Positions 17,187 to 27,161 of a stretch of DNA of 64,000 nucleotides are shown in pieces. Each line of letters opens with the position of its first letter. The stretch's first letter is position 1. The position numbers and the translations under genes were made by a program. The DNA comes from Aeromicrobium sp. Leaf245 (GTDB lineage Bacteria > Actinomycetota > Actinomycetes > Propionibacteriales > Nocardioidaceae): contig NZ_OW824151.1 in NCBI RefSeq assembly GCF_942548115.1, positions 620,001 through 684,000 on the forward strand, in the 5' to 3' direction. The notes beneath the pieces were generated by a model. The model made no database searches. It worked only from the letters and a program-made list of their open reading frames with translations, and was not told the origin of the DNA.

Positions 17187-19619
17187 TCAGTCGAGCGTCA
17201 GGCCCTCGGCCGGAGCCACCCGCGACGCACGTCGGGCGGGCAGGACGCAGGCCACGAGACCCGCCAGAGCGGCCACGACCACCACGGCCAGCAGCTGGTC
17301 CCACGGCGTGACGAGGGAGACGTCGGCGACAGCCGTCCGCACGACCGCGAGCGTCCCGAGCCAGCCGTAGGTCACGCCGACCGCCGTGCCCAGGACCGCG
17401 GCGACGAGCGCCAGCAACAAGCCCTCGGCGGCGAGCATGCGGCGCAGCTGGCGCCGGGTCAGGCCAAGGGCCCGCAGCAACGCGTGCTCACGGCCGCGCT
17501 CCAGGACCGACAGGCCGACGGTGTTGGCGATGCCCACCAGGGCGATGCCGACCGAGACGGCCAGCAGACCGAGGACCGACCACACCAGCACGTCGAGCTG
17601 CTTCTCGACCCATCCCCGCTGGGCGAGGGTGGACGTGAGCTCCAGGTCGGCGTCGCGGGCGACGGCGCCCAGGCTGCCGCTCAGCTCGTCGACGTCCACG
17701 CCGTCGTCGGCTCGCACCCAGACGGCCTGCGGCTCGATGCTGCCGCCGAGGGCCTCCAGCACGCCGGGCCCGGCCACGACGGACCGCCCCCACTCGCTGC
17801 CCACGAGCACCCGCTCGACGTCCACGGTGCGGCCGGCGCGCTCGAGCGTCATCGTCTCGGGGAACCCGGTCTCGGTGTCGGCCGAGACGTCCGGCGGGAT
17901 GAACACCTCCAGGCGACCGGGTTCGACCAACCCACGACCTCGCGCCACCGACGAGGCGGCGGCGTCGGGCGCGAGCACGGGAACCTCGCCAACGCCCTCG
18001 AGCGTCGCGCGGACGCCGGGCACGGCCTCGGCGTCCTGGACGCCGCGAGTCGCTCGCACCGACTCGAGCGTGCCGGCCGAGACGGGTCCGTCACCGGTGA
18101 GCGCGACGTCGACCGGGTACTGCACCTTCAGCTCGTCGTCCATGGCTCCGCGGGCGCTGGCCATGCCGGTGAGCACCGCCGTGGTCAGGGTGACGCCGAC
18201 GAGCAACGACGCCGTGGTGGCGGCGCTGCGGCGCGGGTTGCGCACCGCGTTGGCCGTGGCGAGGCGGGCGGCGAGACCGGTGCGGCCCAGGAGACGTCCG
18301 GCCACTCCCAGCATCGCCGGCACGAGCACGGGTCCGAGCGGCAGCACGCCGACGAACGACAGCATGCCGCCGGCCAGGAGGGGTGGCATGGACGTCTGCT
18401 GCACGGCGAGGGCGAGAGCCGCCGAGCCGGCGAGCACGGCCGCGACACCCAGGGCGACGCGGCCCTTGCCCGCACGGGTGCGCACGTCCGCGTCCATCGG
18501 CCGGAGCGCGGCGAGCGGGCTGACCCGCACCACGCGTCGGGTCGGCAGCCAGGCCGCCGTGACCGTCACGACGATGCCGCCGACGAAGGCCGCGACCATC
18601 CAGGTGGGGGACAACGACACGGTCCCCAGCAGACGACCTCCGGTCACCCCGCGCACCGCGGCGACGATGCCGTAGCCCGCCCCGGCGCCGGCGAGCACGC
18701 CGACCGTCGACGCGACCAGCGCCACGGCGAGGGACTCGACGCGGACCGAGCGGACGACCTGGCGCCGGGTCGCGCCGACGCAGCGCAGCAGGGCGAGGTC
18801 GCGGGTGCGCTGCGCGAAGAGGATGGTGAAGGTGTTCGCGATGACCAGGACCGCCACGAAGCCGGCGATGGCGGCGAACAGCAGCAGCACGTAGCTGATG
18901 ACGTCGACTCCCTGGTTGACGGCGATCACGCGCGCGTCCACGTACGCGGCGCGGTCGCGCACCTCCGCGTCCACCGCTCGGGAGAGCGCGGACGTGGCGG
19001 CTGCGGTGTCACCGCCGCGCACGTCGTAGACGACGGCGTCGGGGTAGGCCGACGGGAGCTTCGACAGGGTGCCCCATGGGACGTAGACGTCGGCCGCGAG
19101 GTACGACGACGGCTTCGCGATGCCGACGACCGTCACGGTGCTCGCCTCCTCACCCTTGCCCACGACCAGCTCGTCGCCCACGCCGAGTCGCGCCGCCGTG
19201 GCGGTGCGCTCGTCCACGAGCGCCTGGTCGTCGCTGGTCGGGGCCCGACCGCTGACGATGCGCTGGCGCAGCAGTCGTTCGTCGGTGCTCACCGTGCCGA
19301 TGGACGTGTCCGAGCCGAGGCCGATGCCGTCGTGGGTGACGGGCTCGAACGACGACCCGATGACCGCCGCGGCGTCCCCCTGGCGCGCCGCGGTCTCCAG
19401 GACGGGGGCGACGTCGTCGGTGCCGATCCCGTAGTCGTCGCCGACGACCAGGTCGGCGCCGCGGTAGGCCTCGTCGATCCCGGCGGAGAGGCCGGACTTG
19501 GCCGCCGAGGCGATCGCGTTGGTGGCCACCACGAACCCCACGGCGATGGTCACGGCGAGCAGCGCGGCGACGTAGCGGCGCGTGTGGGTGCGCAGCGACG
19601 CGAGCATCACGGTCCTCAT
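17187..19619 (-). CDS. FtsX/MacB-type ABC transporter permease
   Basis: This 810-residue membrane protein has the duplicated FtsX layout: an N-terminal TM helix (YVAALLAVTIAVGFVVATNAI), a large extracytoplasmic MacB-type domain, three TM helices near residues 250-365, a central pair, a second extracytoplasmic domain and three C-terminal TM helices. Conserved cytoplasmic loops read LALLRCVGATRRQVVRSV and EHALLRALGLTRRQLRRML. It overlaps the ATPase gene by ATGA. Such exporters typically handle antimicrobial peptides or lipoproteins. The nearby two-component system is a plausible regulator. Confidence 0.9.
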   Translation of the reverse strand: MRTVMLASLRTHTRRYVAALLAVTIAVGFVVATNAIASAAKSGLSAGIDEAYRGADLVVGDDYGIGTDDVAPVLETAARQGDAAAVIGSSFEPVTHDGIGLGSDTSIGTVSTDERLLRQRIVSGRAPTSDDQALVDERTATAARLGVGDELVVGKGEEASTVTVVGIAKPSSYLAADVYVPWGTLSKLPSAYPDAVVYDVRGGDTAAATSALSRAVDAEVRDRAAYVDARVIAVNQGVDVISYVLLLFAAIAGFVAVLVIANTFTILFAQRTRDLALLRCVGATRRQVVRSVRVESLAVALVASTVGVLAGAGAGYGIVAAVRGVTGGRLLGTVSLSPTWMVAAFVGGIVVTVTAAWLPTRRVVRVSPLAALRPMDADVRTRAGKGRVALGVAAVLAGSAALALAVQQTSMPPLLAGGMLSFVGVLPLGPVLVPAMLGVAGRLLGRTGLAARLATANAVRNPRRSAATTASLLVGVTLTTAVLTGMASARGAMDDELKVQYPVDVALTGDGPVSAGTLESVRATRGVQDAEAVPGVRATLEGVGEVPVLAPDAAASSVARGRGLVEPGRLEVFIPPDVSADTETGFPETMTLERAGRTVDVERVLVGSEWGRSVVAGPGVLEALGGSIEPQAVWVRADDGVDVDELSGSLGAVARDADLELTSTLAQRGWVEKQLDVLVWSVLGLLAVSVGIALVGIANTVGLSVLERGREHALLRALGLTRRQLRRMLAAEGLLLALVAAVLGTAVGVTYGWLGTLAVVRTAVADVSLVTPWDQLLAVVVVAALAGLVACVLPARRASRVAPAEGLTLD

Positions 19620-20407
19620 CGGGCGCCTCCCTCGGCCCGCGTCAGGTCGGCGTCGGGGCGGGCGGCCAGCACCGAGGCGAGCTCGGCCCGCGACGGGTCC
19701 ACGAGGTGCGAGCGGATCCGACCGTCGGCCAGCACCACGACGTCGTCGGCGTAGGCGGCGGCGTCGAGCTCGTGGGTGACCATCACGACGGTGCGGCCCA
19801 GCTCGCGCACCGAACGCCGCAGGTAGGCGAGCACCTCGGCCGAGGCGGTGCTGTCGAGGTTGCCGGTGGGCTCGTCGGCGAACACGATCGACGCCTGGCT
19901 CACGAGCGCGCGGGCGATCGCGACGCGCTGCTGCTGTCCGCCGGACAGCTCGCTCGGACGGTGGTCGAGCCGGTCGCCGAGCCCGAGGACCGCGACGACG
20001 GTGTCGATGTCGTCCTGCACGTTCGCGTCGATGCGTCGGCCGGCCAGCTCGAACGGCAGCACGATGTTCTGCCGGGCGGTCAGCATCGGCAGCAGGTTGA
20101 ACGCCTGGAACACGAAGCCGAGGTGGTCGCGCCGGAACCGGGTGAGTCGGTCGTCGTCGAGGCTGGTCAGCTCGACGCCGTCGACCGAGACGGTCCCGTC
20201 CGTCGGCCGGTCGAGCCCGGCGAGGCAGTGCATGAGCGTCGACTTGCCCGAGCCCGAGGGCCCCATGATCGCGGTGAAGCGTCCGGGGGCGAGGTCGAGG
20301 GAGACGCCGTCGAGGGCGTGCACGGCCGCTGGGCCGGTGCCGTAGGTCTTGGTCAGGTCGCGCGCCGACGCGGCGGTCGCGACGGCTGCCTGTGCTGTGA
20401 TCGTCAT
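19616..20407 (-). CDS. ABC transporter ATP-binding protein (LolD/MacB type)
   Basis: This 263-residue ATPase has Walker A GPSGSGKS at 49-56, the Q-loop in FVFQAFNLLPMLTARQNIVLPFELAG, the signature LSGGQQQRVAIARAL, Walker B IVFADEPTGNLDS and the switch His in VMVTHELDAAAYAD. The FNLLP.LTA..N region is characteristic of the MacB/LolD/FtsE group that pairs with FtsX permeases. The ATG at 20407 (MTITAQ) is used because the upstream frame extends into the repeat-rich intergenic region. It is coupled to the permease by a 4-bp overlap. Confidence 0.92.
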   Translation of the reverse strand: MTITAQAAVATAASARDLTKTYGTGPAAVHALDGVSLDLAPGRFTAIMGPSGSGKSTLMHCLAGLDRPTDGTVSVDGVELTSLDDDRLTRFRRDHLGFVFQAFNLLPMLTARQNIVLPFELAGRRIDANVQDDIDTVVAVLGLGDRLDHRPSELSGGQQQRVAIARALVSQASIVFADEPTGNLDSTASAEVLAYLRRSVRELGRTVVMVTHELDAAAYADDVVVLADGRIRSHLVDPSRAELASVLAARPDADLTRAEGGAR

Positions 20408-20506
20408 GCCGACGACGCTATGGATCCGACACACCCCGAGTCGTCGGAGCGAGGGATGGTCCTGGCGTCATCCCCAGGGTGGACTCCCGCCCGCGCCCGA
20501 GCCGTC

Positions 20507-20590
20507 GGAGGTAGGTGTCGCACCGCATCGCGGGGTCGGCGGTAGGTCTCGCACCTCATCGGGTCCGTATGGGGTGCGAGGCCTACCTCC
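20507..20590. repeat. Repeat family A: three 24-25-bp palindromic units
   Basis: Units at 20507-20530, 20538-20562 (direct) and 20566-20590 (inverted) share GTAGG-N-(C/G)TCGCACC-N-CAT. Units two and three form an imperfect hairpin. No ORF with coding character covers them. This is the first part of a 327-bp non-coding gap (20408-20734) between the ABC exporter and the two-component genes. Confidence 0.75.
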
Positions 20591-20602
20591 CTACCCGAGG
20601 AG

Positions 20603-20718
20603 GACGCAGGATTCTGCCTTCGCGTGAGGGAAGGCGAAGGATGCTGCGTTCACGACGGGATCCGGACGCGAACGCAGCATCGTTCGGGTCGCCGCACTCG
20701 AACGCAGAATCTTGCGTC
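20603..20718. repeat. Repeat family B: four 22-bp units in nested inverted order
   Basis: Units at 20603-20624, 20633-20654 (direct) and 20665-20686, 20697-20718 (inverted) share GAT(T/G)CTGC(G/C)TTC(G/A)(C/A)G. The outer pair (both GATTCTGC) and the inner pair (both GATGCTGC) are complementary, so the RNA or single strand can fold into two stacked arms. The array ends 17 bp past the response-regulator stop and could also end transcription. Confidence 0.78.
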
Positions 20719-20734
20719 CCCCGGCGGCCCCGGC

Positions 20735-21415
20735 CTACCCCAGCCCCGCCTCGAGGGCGAGCAGGACGAGCTGGACGCGGTCGCGGGAGCCGGTCTTGGC
20801 GAGCAGTCGGCCGACGTGGGTCTTCACGGTGGGCTCGGAGAGGACGAGGGTCGCGGCGATCTCGGGGTTGGTCAGGCCGCGGGCGATGAGGCCCAGCACC
20901 TCGCGCTCGCGGTCGGTCACCTCCGCGAGCCGCCGGGTGGTCGCCTCGCTCACCACGCTGCGCGAGCCCGACGGCTGCACGAAGTGGTCGAGCAGACGTC
21001 GGGTGGTCGACGGCGCCACGACCGCGTCACCGGCCTGCACGGCTCGGATCGCGGCCAGCAGGTCCGGTGGCGCGGCATCCTTGAGCAGGAACGCCGACGC
21101 GCCCGCCTGCAGGGCCGCGAACGCGTACTCGTCGAGGTCGAAGGTGGTCAGCACGATCACCCGGGGCGCGGTCTCGCGGTCGTCCTGCAGGATCCGACGT
21201 GTCGCCTCCACGCCGTCCATCACCGGCATGCGCACGTCCATGAGCACGACGTCGGCGCGGGTCGCGCCGAGGAGGTCCAGCGCCGCCTGGCCGTCGCCCG
21301 CCTCGCCCACGACCTCGAGGTCGGGCTGGCTGTCGACCAGCATCCGGAACCCGGCACGCACCATCTGCTGGTCGTCGACGAGCAGCACGCGGGTGGGTGC
21401 GGTCGCGTCGCTCAC
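20735..21415 (-). CDS. NarL/LuxR-type response regulator
   Basis: This 226-residue regulator has a receiver domain with the acidic pocket D14/D15, the phosphoacceptor D60 in LMDVRMP, and the conserved Lys in AFLLKDA. The C-terminal LuxR HTH reads TDREREVLGLIARGLTNPEIAATLVLSEPTVKTHVGRLLAKTG. The GTG start at 21415 overlaps the kinase stop (GTGA), so the pair is translationally coupled. It probably controls the adjacent ABC exporter, which lies downstream on the same strand across the repeat region. Confidence 0.93.
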   Translation of the reverse strand: MSDATAPTRVLLVDDQQMVRAGFRMLVDSQPDLEVVGEAGDGQAALDLLGATRADVVLMDVRMPVMDGVEATRRILQDDRETAPRVIVLTTFDLDEYAFAALQAGASAFLLKDAAPPDLLAAIRAVQAGDAVVAPSTTRRLLDHFVQPSGSRSVVSEATTRRLAEVTDREREVLGLIARGLTNPEIAATLVLSEPTVKTHVGRLLAKTGSRDRVQLVLLALEAGLG

Positions 21416-22617
21416 CGGGGGATCCTCGCACGCACCTGCCAGCCTCCACCGGGCGCCGGACCGACGTCGAGGGAGCCACCGTGCACCGCCACGCGCTCAC
21501 GCATGCCGACCAGCCCCAGGCCGCCCGACGTCGGCGAACCGGCTGCGCCGTGGCCGTCGTCGGCGACCGTCACGACGAGGTCGGCCCCGTCCTCGCGGAC
21601 CTCGACCTCCGCGGTCGCGTCGGGGCCGGCGTGCTTGCGCACGTTGGTGAGCGACTCCTGCACCACGCGGAAGACCGTCAGCGCCACGCCGTCGGGGACG
21701 GTGGGGGTCGGGTCCGGCAGCGTGGCCCGCACGCGGCCGGCCTCGACGTCGGCGGCCAGGAGGGCCGGCAGCTCGCCCAGTCCGGGCTGAGGGACCAGCT
21801 CGGGGTCCGACGTGCCGCGCAGCAGGCCGAGGAGGCGACGCATCTCGGTGAGCGCCTCGCGGCCGGTGGTCGCCACCGTCCCGAGCGTGCGCACCGCGAC
21901 GGCCGGGTCCTGCTCCGCCGCGTAGCGCGCACCGTCGGCCTGCACGATCATGCCGGTGATGCCGTGCGCCACGACGTCGTGCATCTCCCGCGCCACACGG
22001 GTGCGTTCCTCGGCGGCTGCGGCGCGCGTGCGTTCCTCCGCCTCGGCCGCCATCCGCTCGCCGCGCTCCATCAGCGCCGCCTCGTACGCGCGTCGCAGGC
22101 GAGCCTGGGTGCCGAGCGCCCACGCGGCGACCACGATCGCCCCGATGCTCAGGGCGTACGGCGCGAAGAGCTGCAGGCTCAGGGGCTCCTGCTCGACCGT
22201 GGGCGGCAGGCCGTCGTAGCGCCCGGCCATGACCCAGACGTAGGTGGCGACCCCCGTCGCGACGGCGCTGAGCCCCAGCCCGACCCAGGCGTCGCAGGGG
22301 CGCCCGAAGCGAGCGAGCGAGTACATCGCCACGGGGTAGGCGAGCTGGCCGATCGCAGGGTAGTCGTGCACCAGGGCCTGCACGCCACTGAACACCCAGA
22401 CCAGCGCGAAGGCCATGGCCGGGCGGTGTCGACGCCAGACGAGCGGCAGCACCTGCAGCCCGCTGAGCGCGGTGACGTACAGCGGCTGGTCGATCCCGAG
22501 CGTCGCGGCCACGAGCAGGAGGAGCCCGGCCACGAGGGCGGCGTCGAACCACTGGGTGGCGCGCGGACCCAGCCGCCACGGTCGACGACCGCCCGGACGG
22601 TCCGCTGGCGTGCTCAC
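21412..22617 (-). CDS. Sensor histidine kinase (HisKA_3 type)
   Basis: This 401-residue kinase has about six TM helices in the first 170 residues with almost no extracytoplasmic domain, so it is an intramembrane-sensing type. A coiled linker leads to the HisKA_3 dimerisation helix with phospho-His H213 in REMHDVVAHGITGM. The ATPase part shows the N-box FRVVQESLTNVRKHAG and the G-boxes VADDGHGAAG and GGLGLVGMRERVAVHGG. The start is a GTG at 22617. Such kinases commonly respond to envelope stress or antibiotics and control linked ABC exporters. Confidence 0.9.
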   Translation of the reverse strand: MSTPADRPGGRRPWRLGPRATQWFDAALVAGLLLLVAATLGIDQPLYVTALSGLQVLPLVWRRHRPAMAFALVWVFSGVQALVHDYPAIGQLAYPVAMYSLARFGRPCDAWVGLGLSAVATGVATYVWVMAGRYDGLPPTVEQEPLSLQLFAPYALSIGAIVVAAWALGTQARLRRAYEAALMERGERMAAEAEERTRAAAAEERTRVAREMHDVVAHGITGMIVQADGARYAAEQDPAVAVRTLGTVATTGREALTEMRRLLGLLRGTSDPELVPQPGLGELPALLAADVEAGRVRATLPDPTPTVPDGVALTVFRVVQESLTNVRKHAGPDATAEVEVREDGADLVVTVADDGHGAAGSPTSGGLGLVGMRERVAVHGGSLDVGPAPGGGWQVRARIPR

Positions 22618-22717
22618 CCGCCCGACCCTAGGTGCTCCTGCAGCGCCACGCCTCCACCCACGGTCTGATCTGCATCCGGCGTCCCGAAACGTCGTCCCGC
22701 GGGTCTAGCGTCGGGAC

Positions 22718-23275
22718 ATGAGCCAGTTCCCCGACAGGTCACGCACCGCCCTCCTCGTCGTCGACGTGCAGAACGACGTCGTCGAGAACGCCCACGAGCG
22801 TGATGCCGTGGTCGGCCGGATCGCCGAGCTCGTGCAGCGAGCCAGGTCCGCCGACGTGCCGGTCGTGTGGGTGCAGGACTCCCTCGCCGACGACGACGGT
22901 CCTGCCACCGGCACCATGGGGTGGAAGATCGTCCCCGAGCTCGAGCCACGTGCCGGCGAGCCGGTGGTGCACAAGGACTACGGCGACGCCTTCGAGGCCA
23001 CCGAGCTCGAGACGGTCCTGGCCGAACGCGGCGCGGGGCGAGTCGTCGTCACCGGCGCCCAGACCGATGCGTGCATCCGCGCCACGTTGCACGGGGCGTT
23101 CGTGCGCGGCTACGACGTCACGCTCGTCTGCGACGCCCACACCACCGAGGACCTCACCGCGTACGGAGCGCCCTCTCCCGCCGAGGTCGTGGCGCACACG
23201 AACCTCTACTGGCAGTTCCAAGGGGGCCCCGACCGCGTCGCCGACGTCGTGGCGGCGGTCGACGTCGAGCTCTGA
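22718..23275 (+). CDS. Isochorismatase-family cysteine hydrolase
   Basis: This 185-residue hydrolase has the complete Asp-Lys-Cys triad of the family: D16 in LVVDVQND, K86 in VVHKDYGDAF and C119 in GAQTDACIRAT. The cis-peptide region VVVTGAQ is also present. Members hydrolyse isochorismate, nicotinamide or ureido compounds; this one cannot be assigned further, although the VTGAQTDACIRAT stretch is typical of the general cysteine-hydrolase group. It stands alone, divergent from the histidine kinase. Confidence 0.87.
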   Translation: MSQFPDRSRTALLVVDVQNDVVENAHERDAVVGRIAELVQRARSADVPVVWVQDSLADDDGPATGTMGWKIVPELEPRAGEPVVHKDYGDAFEATELETVLAERGAGRVVVTGAQTDACIRATLHGAFVRGYDVTLVCDAHTTEDLTAYGAPSPAEVVAHTNLYWQFQGGPDRVADVVAAVDVEL

Positions 23276-23359
23276 CCTTCGTCCTCCTCTCGAGCCCCGG
23301 ACAGGCTCGGGGCCCGGATATCGGCGGTCGGGGGACGGAATACTGCGGGCTCCACCAAG

Positions 23360-23380
23360 GTTGATACGATCAGACTCAAG
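23360..23380 (+). promoter_or_regulatory. HAIR-type operator for HspR
   Basis: GTTGATA-CGATCAG-ACTCAAG matches the HAIR consensus CTTGAGT-N7-ACTCAAG: the right arm is perfect and the left arm retains TTGA-T. It sits 79 bp before dnaK. HspR, encoded at the end of the operon, is the known repressor acting at HAIR sites in actinobacteria. Confidence 0.8.
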
Positions 23381-23458
23381 TCAGTTGCCAGCACTTCGGC
23401 AACGGCTCCCCGAGCTCACGAACCCCGCAGCAGCACCCGATCAGCAGGAGGAACCCCC

Positions 23459-25303
23459 ATGGCACGAGCCGTCGGAATCGACCTCGGAACGACGAACTCC
23501 GTCGTCGCCGTCCTGGAGGGCGGAGAGCCCACCGTCATCGCGAACGCCGAGGGCGCTCGCACCACCCCGTCCGTCGTCGCGTTCGCGAAGGACGGCGAGG
23601 TCCTGGCCGGCGAGGTCGCCAAGCGCCAGGGCGTCACGAACGTCGACCGCACGATCCGCTCGGTCAAGCGCCACGTCGGCACCGACTGGAAGACCGAGGT
23701 CGACGGCAAGTCGTTCAACCCCCAGCAGATCAGCGCCTTCATCCTGCAGAAGCTGAAGCGCGACGCCGAGGCCTACCTGGGCGAGACGGTCACCGACGCG
23801 GTCATCACCGTGCCCGCGTACTTCAACGACCACCAGCGCCAGGCCACGAAGGAGGCCGGTGAGATCGCCGGCCTCAACGTCAGCCGCATCATCAACGAGC
23901 CCACCGCGGCCGCGCTCGCGTACGGCCTCGACAAGGGCGACGAGCAGACCATCCTGGTCTTCGACCTCGGCGGCGGCACGTTCGACGTGTCCCTGCTGGA
24001 GATCGGCGACGGCGTCATCGAGGTCAAGGCCACGAGCGGCGACAACAACCTCGGTGGTGACGACTGGGACAACGCGGTCGTCGACTGGATCGTCAGCACC
24101 TTCAAGTCCAAGACGGGCATCGACCTGACCAAGGACAAGATGGCCATGCCGCGCATCCGCGAGGCCGCCGAGCGCGCGAAGATCGAGCTGTCCAGCTCGT
24201 CCTCGACGTCGATCAACCTGCCCTACATCACCGTGCAGGACGGCAGCCCCGTCTTCCTCGACGAGACGCTGTCCCGCAGCGAGTTCGAGAAGATCACGGC
24301 CGACCTGCTCGAGCGCACCAAGGCGCCGTTCAACAACGTCGTCAAGGACGCGGGCATCTCGGTGAACCAGATCGACCACGTCGTCCTCGTGGGTGGCTCC
24401 ACCCGCATGCCCGCCGTGAGCGAGCTGGTCAAGACGCTCACCGGCGGCAAGGAGCCCAACAAGGGCGTCAACCCCGACGAGGTCGTCGCCGTGGGCGCCG
24501 CGCTCCAGGCCGGCGTGCTCAAGGGCGAGGTCAAGGACGTGCTCCTGCTCGACGTCACCCCCCTGAGCCTCGGCATCGAGACCAAGGGCGGCGTCATGAC
24601 CAAGCTCATCGAGCGCAACACGACGATCCCGACCAAGCGCAGCGAGGTCTTCACGACGGCCGACGACAACCAGCCGTCCGTGGCGATCCAGGTGTACCAG
24701 GGCGAGCGCGAGATGGCGGCGGGCAACCAGCTGCTGGCCACGTTCGAGCTCACCGGCCTGCCCCCGGCGCCGCGTGGCGTCCCGCAGATCGAGGTCACGT
24801 TCGACATCGACGCCAACGGCATCGTGAACGTGTCGGCCAAGGACCGCGGCACCGGCAAGGAGCAGTCCATGACCATCACGGGCGGCAGCGCGCTGTCCAA
24901 GGACGACATCGACAAGATGGTCAAGGACGCCGAGCAGTACGCCGAGGAGGACCGCAAGCGTCGCGAGTCCGTCGAGACGCGCAACCAGGCCGAGGCGCTC
25001 GTGCACACCACCGAGAAGTTCCTCGCCGAGAACGGCGACAAGGTGGGCGACGACGTCAAGGGCGAGGTCCAGGCCGACGTCGACGCGCTCAAGGCGGCGC
25101 TCGAGGGTGACGACAACGACGCCGTCCAGGCCGCCGTCACCAAGCTCGGCGAGTCCAGCTCCAAGATGGGCGAGGCGATGTACGCCGCGGCCGCCGCGGA
25201 GCAGCAGGCCGCCGGCACCGACGCACCCACGGGTGACGCCGACGCCGACTCCGACGACGACGTCGTCGACGCCGAGATCGTCGACGACGAGGAGAAGAAG
25301 TGA
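23459..25303 (+). CDS. dnaK: Molecular chaperone DnaK (Hsp70)
   Basis: This 614-residue Hsp70 opens with the phosphate-1 loop GIDLGTTNS, has the ATPase signatures [14 protein letters not shown] and [13 protein letters not shown], the linker [15 protein letters not shown], and the lid ending in an acidic [16 protein letters not shown] tail. It refolds proteins with DnaJ and GrpE in the cytosol. The operon order dnaK-grpE-dnaJ-hspR is the actinobacterial standard. An AGGAGG ribosome site precedes the ATG, and a HAIR operator lies upstream, so heat-inducible control by HspR is expected. Confidence 0.98.
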   Translation: MARAVGIDLGTTNSVVAVLEGGEPTVIANAEGARTTPSVVAFAKDGEVLAGEVAKRQGVTNVDRTIRSVKRHVGTDWKTEVDGKSFNPQQISAFILQKLKRDAEAYLGETVTDAVITVPAYFNDHQRQATKEAGEIAGLNVSRIINEPTAAALAYGLDKGDEQTILVFDLGGGTFDVSLLEIGDGVIEVKATSGDNNLGGDDWDNAVVDWIVSTFKSKTGIDLTKDKMAMPRIREAAERAKIELSSSSSTSINLPYITVQDGSPVFLDETLSRSEFEKITADLLERTKAPFNNVVKDAGISVNQIDHVVLVGGSTRMPAVSELVKTLTGGKEPNKGVNPDEVVAVGAALQAGVLKGEVKDVLLLDVTPLSLGIETKGGVMTKLIERNTTIPTKRSEVFTTADDNQPSVAIQVYQGEREMAAGNQLLATFELTGLPPAPRGVPQIEVTFDIDANGIVNVSAKDRGTGKEQSMTITGGSALSKDDIDKMVKDAEQYAEEDRKRRESVETRNQAEALVHTTEKFLAENGDKVGDDVKGEVQADVDALKAALEGDDNDAVQAAVTKLGESSSKMGEAMYAAAAAEQQAAGTDAPTGDADADSDDDVVDAEIVDDEEKK

Positions 25304-25926
25304 CGGCTGGGCCCGACGGCTCCACCGAGGGCGCTGACCCGGAGGTCTCGCAGGAGACCTCCGGGGAGGCCCCCGTCGACGAGGCCGTCGAGGTCCCCGC
25401 GGACGAGGAGGAGGTCGTGGACGAGGCAGCAGCCGAGGAGTCGACCGAGCCCGAGCAGGCTGCGGAGCCCACGCCGGAGCAGCAGCTGGCCGAGCGCACC
25501 GCCGACCTGCAGCGTCTGCAGGCCGAGTACGTCAACTACCGCCGGCGGGTCGAGCGCGATCGCGCGCAGTCGCGCCAGCAGGGCGAGGCCGCGGTGCTCC
25601 GCTCGCTGCTCACGGTGCTCGACGACATCGGTCGGGCCGAGCAGCACGGTGAGCTGACGGGCGGCTTCAAGGCCGTCGCCGACGCGCTCCACCAGGCGCT
25701 CAAGGCGCACAAGCTGGAGGGCTTCGGTGCCGAGGGCGACGTGTTCGACCCCCGTCTGCACGAGGCGCTCTTCGCAGCCGGCGAGTCGCCCGACGTGCAG
25801 GTCACGTCGGTCGGTCCCGTGGTCCGCACGGGCTACCGGATGGGCGACGAGGTCCTGCGCCACGCGCAGGTCGGAGTCATCGAGCCCGCCTCGGGCGAGG
25901 CGTCGGCGGGCGACGAGGACGAGTGA
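25300..25926 (+). CDS. grpE: Nucleotide exchange factor GrpE
   Basis: This 208-residue protein starts from a GTG overlapping the dnaK stop (GTGA). A long acidic, Glu-rich N-terminal tail (about 1-60) precedes the GrpE coiled coil ([27 protein letters not shown]) and the beta domain with the conserved [10 protein letters not shown] and [16 protein letters not shown]. It releases ADP from DnaK. The start is supported by the coupling overlap. Confidence 0.96.
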   Translation: MTAGPDGSTEGADPEVSQETSGEAPVDEAVEVPADEEEVVDEAAAEESTEPEQAAEPTPEQQLAERTADLQRLQAEYVNYRRRVERDRAQSRQQGEAAVLRSLLTVLDDIGRAEQHGELTGGFKAVADALHQALKAHKLEGFGAEGDVFDPRLHEALFAAGESPDVQVTSVGPVVRTGYRMGDEVLRHAQVGVIEPASGEASAGDEDE

Positions 25927-25930
25927 AGGG

Positions 25931-25965
25931 CGGTCGGGCAGCAGCCGTGTGCTGCTGCCCGACCG
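25931..25965 (+). other. Hairpin between grpE and dnaJ
   Basis: A 14-bp perfect stem (CGGTCGGGCAGCAG with CTGCTGCCCGACCG) with a 7-base loop begins 4 bp after the grpE stop. No T-run follows, so it could be a partial terminator or an RNA processing/stability element that lowers dnaJ and hspR expression relative to dnaK. Confidence 0.72.
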
Positions 25966-26000
25966 GACCACCGATCGATCAGGAGAGGAAGGGGTGAGCC

Positions 26001-27161
26001 GTGAGCAACCCGAGTGACTGGGCGAGCAAGGACTTCTACAAGGCGCTGGGCGTGTCGAAGGACGCGTCGACCGCCGACGTGAAGAAGGCCTACCGCAAGC
26101 TCGCGCGCGAGAACCACCCCGACTCCAACCCCGGCAACAAGGCCGCCGAGGAGCGCTTCAAGGAGGTCTCCGAGGCCTACGCCGTGCTGTCCAACGCCGA
26201 GAAGCGCAAGCAGTACGACGAGCAGCGCACCCTGTTCGGCCAGTTCAAGGGTGGCTTCGGTGGCGGTGGCTTCGGCCAGCCCGGAGGCACCTACGGCGGC
26301 GGCGGGACCACCGCCGACTTCGACCTGAGCGACCTGCTGGGCGGCATCTTCGGCGGTGGCGGGTCGCGCGGCGGCCGACGTCGTCAGCCGCAGGGCCGCC
26401 GGGGCGACGACCTCGAGACCGAGGCCACCATCACCTTCGCCCAGGCGGTCGAGGGCGCCACGCTCCCGCTGCGCATGACCAGCGACGAGGCGTGCCCCAC
26501 GTGCCACGGCACGGGCGCCAAGCCCGGCACCGTGCCCAAGGTGTGCACCAAGTGCCAGGGCAGCGGCATGCAGACCGGCGCGTCGGGCGGCGTGTTCGCC
26601 ATGACCGAGCCGTGCTCGCAGTGCCGCGGCCGTGGTCTCGTCGTGGAGCACGAGTGCTCCACCTGTCGCGGCAGCGGTCGCGCGCCGTCGAGCCGCACCC
26701 TGCAGGTGCGGGTGCCGGCCGGCGTGAAGGACGGCCAGAAGATCCGCCTGAAGGGCAAGGGCGGTCGCGGCGAGGGCGGCGCCCCCGACGGCGACCTGTT
26801 CCTCGTCGTGCACGTGGAGCCGCACACCATGTTCGGCCGCAAGGGCGACAACCTGACGATCACGGTCCCGGTCGCGTTCGACGAGGCCGTGCTCGGCGCG
26901 CAGATCGGCGTGCCGACGCTCGACGGCCCGCCCGTGCGTCTGAAGGTGCCCGCGGGCACCCCGTCCGGTCGCACGTTCCGCGCCAAGGGCAAGGGCGCGA
27001 CCACCAAGGCCGGCACCCGCGGCGACCTCCTGGTCACCGTCGAGGTGCAGGTCCCCACCGACCTCGACGACGCCCAGCGCGCGGCGGTCGAGGCTCTGCG
27101 TGAGGCGCGCGGCGCCGCCACCCCGCGTGACGGCCTGTTCGAGGAGGTGCCCAGCTCATGA
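26001..27161 (+). CDS. dnaJ: Chaperone DnaJ (Hsp40, type I)
   Basis: This 386-residue protein has the J-domain with HPD ([10 protein letters not shown]), a Gly/Phe-rich region (about 80-130), four CxxCxGxG zinc motifs ([32 protein letters not shown]) and the C-terminal substrate-binding beta domains. Opening residues [19 protein letters not shown] match the DnaJ1 paralog found beside grpE in actinobacteria. The GTG start at 26001 follows GGAGAGGAAGGGG. Its stop overlaps the ATG of hspR. Confidence 0.97.
   Translation: MSNPSDWASKDFYKALGVSKDASTADVKKAYRKLARENHPDSNPGNKAAEERFKEVSEAYAVLSNAEKRKQYDEQRTLFGQFKGGFGGGGFGQPGGTYGGGGTTADFDLSDLLGGIFGGGGSRGGRRRQPQGRRGDDLETEATITFAQAVEGATLPLRMTSDEACPTCHGTGAKPGTVPKVCTKCQGSGMQTGASGGVFAMTEPCSQCRGRGLVVEHECSTCRGSGRAPSSRTLQVRVPAGVKDGQKIRLKGKGGRGEGGAPDGDLFLVVHVEPHTMFGRKGDNLTITVPVAFDEAVLGAQIGVPTLDGPPVRLKVPAGTPSGRTFRAKGKGATTKAGTRGDLLVTVEVQVPTDLDDAQRAAVEALREARGAATPRDGLFEEVPSS

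Noticed and set aside
17142..19754. 870-codon plus-strand open frame across the ABC permease
   Set aside because: The minus-strand frame encodes a recognisable FtsX permease that is coupled to its ATPase; the plus-strand product has no domains.
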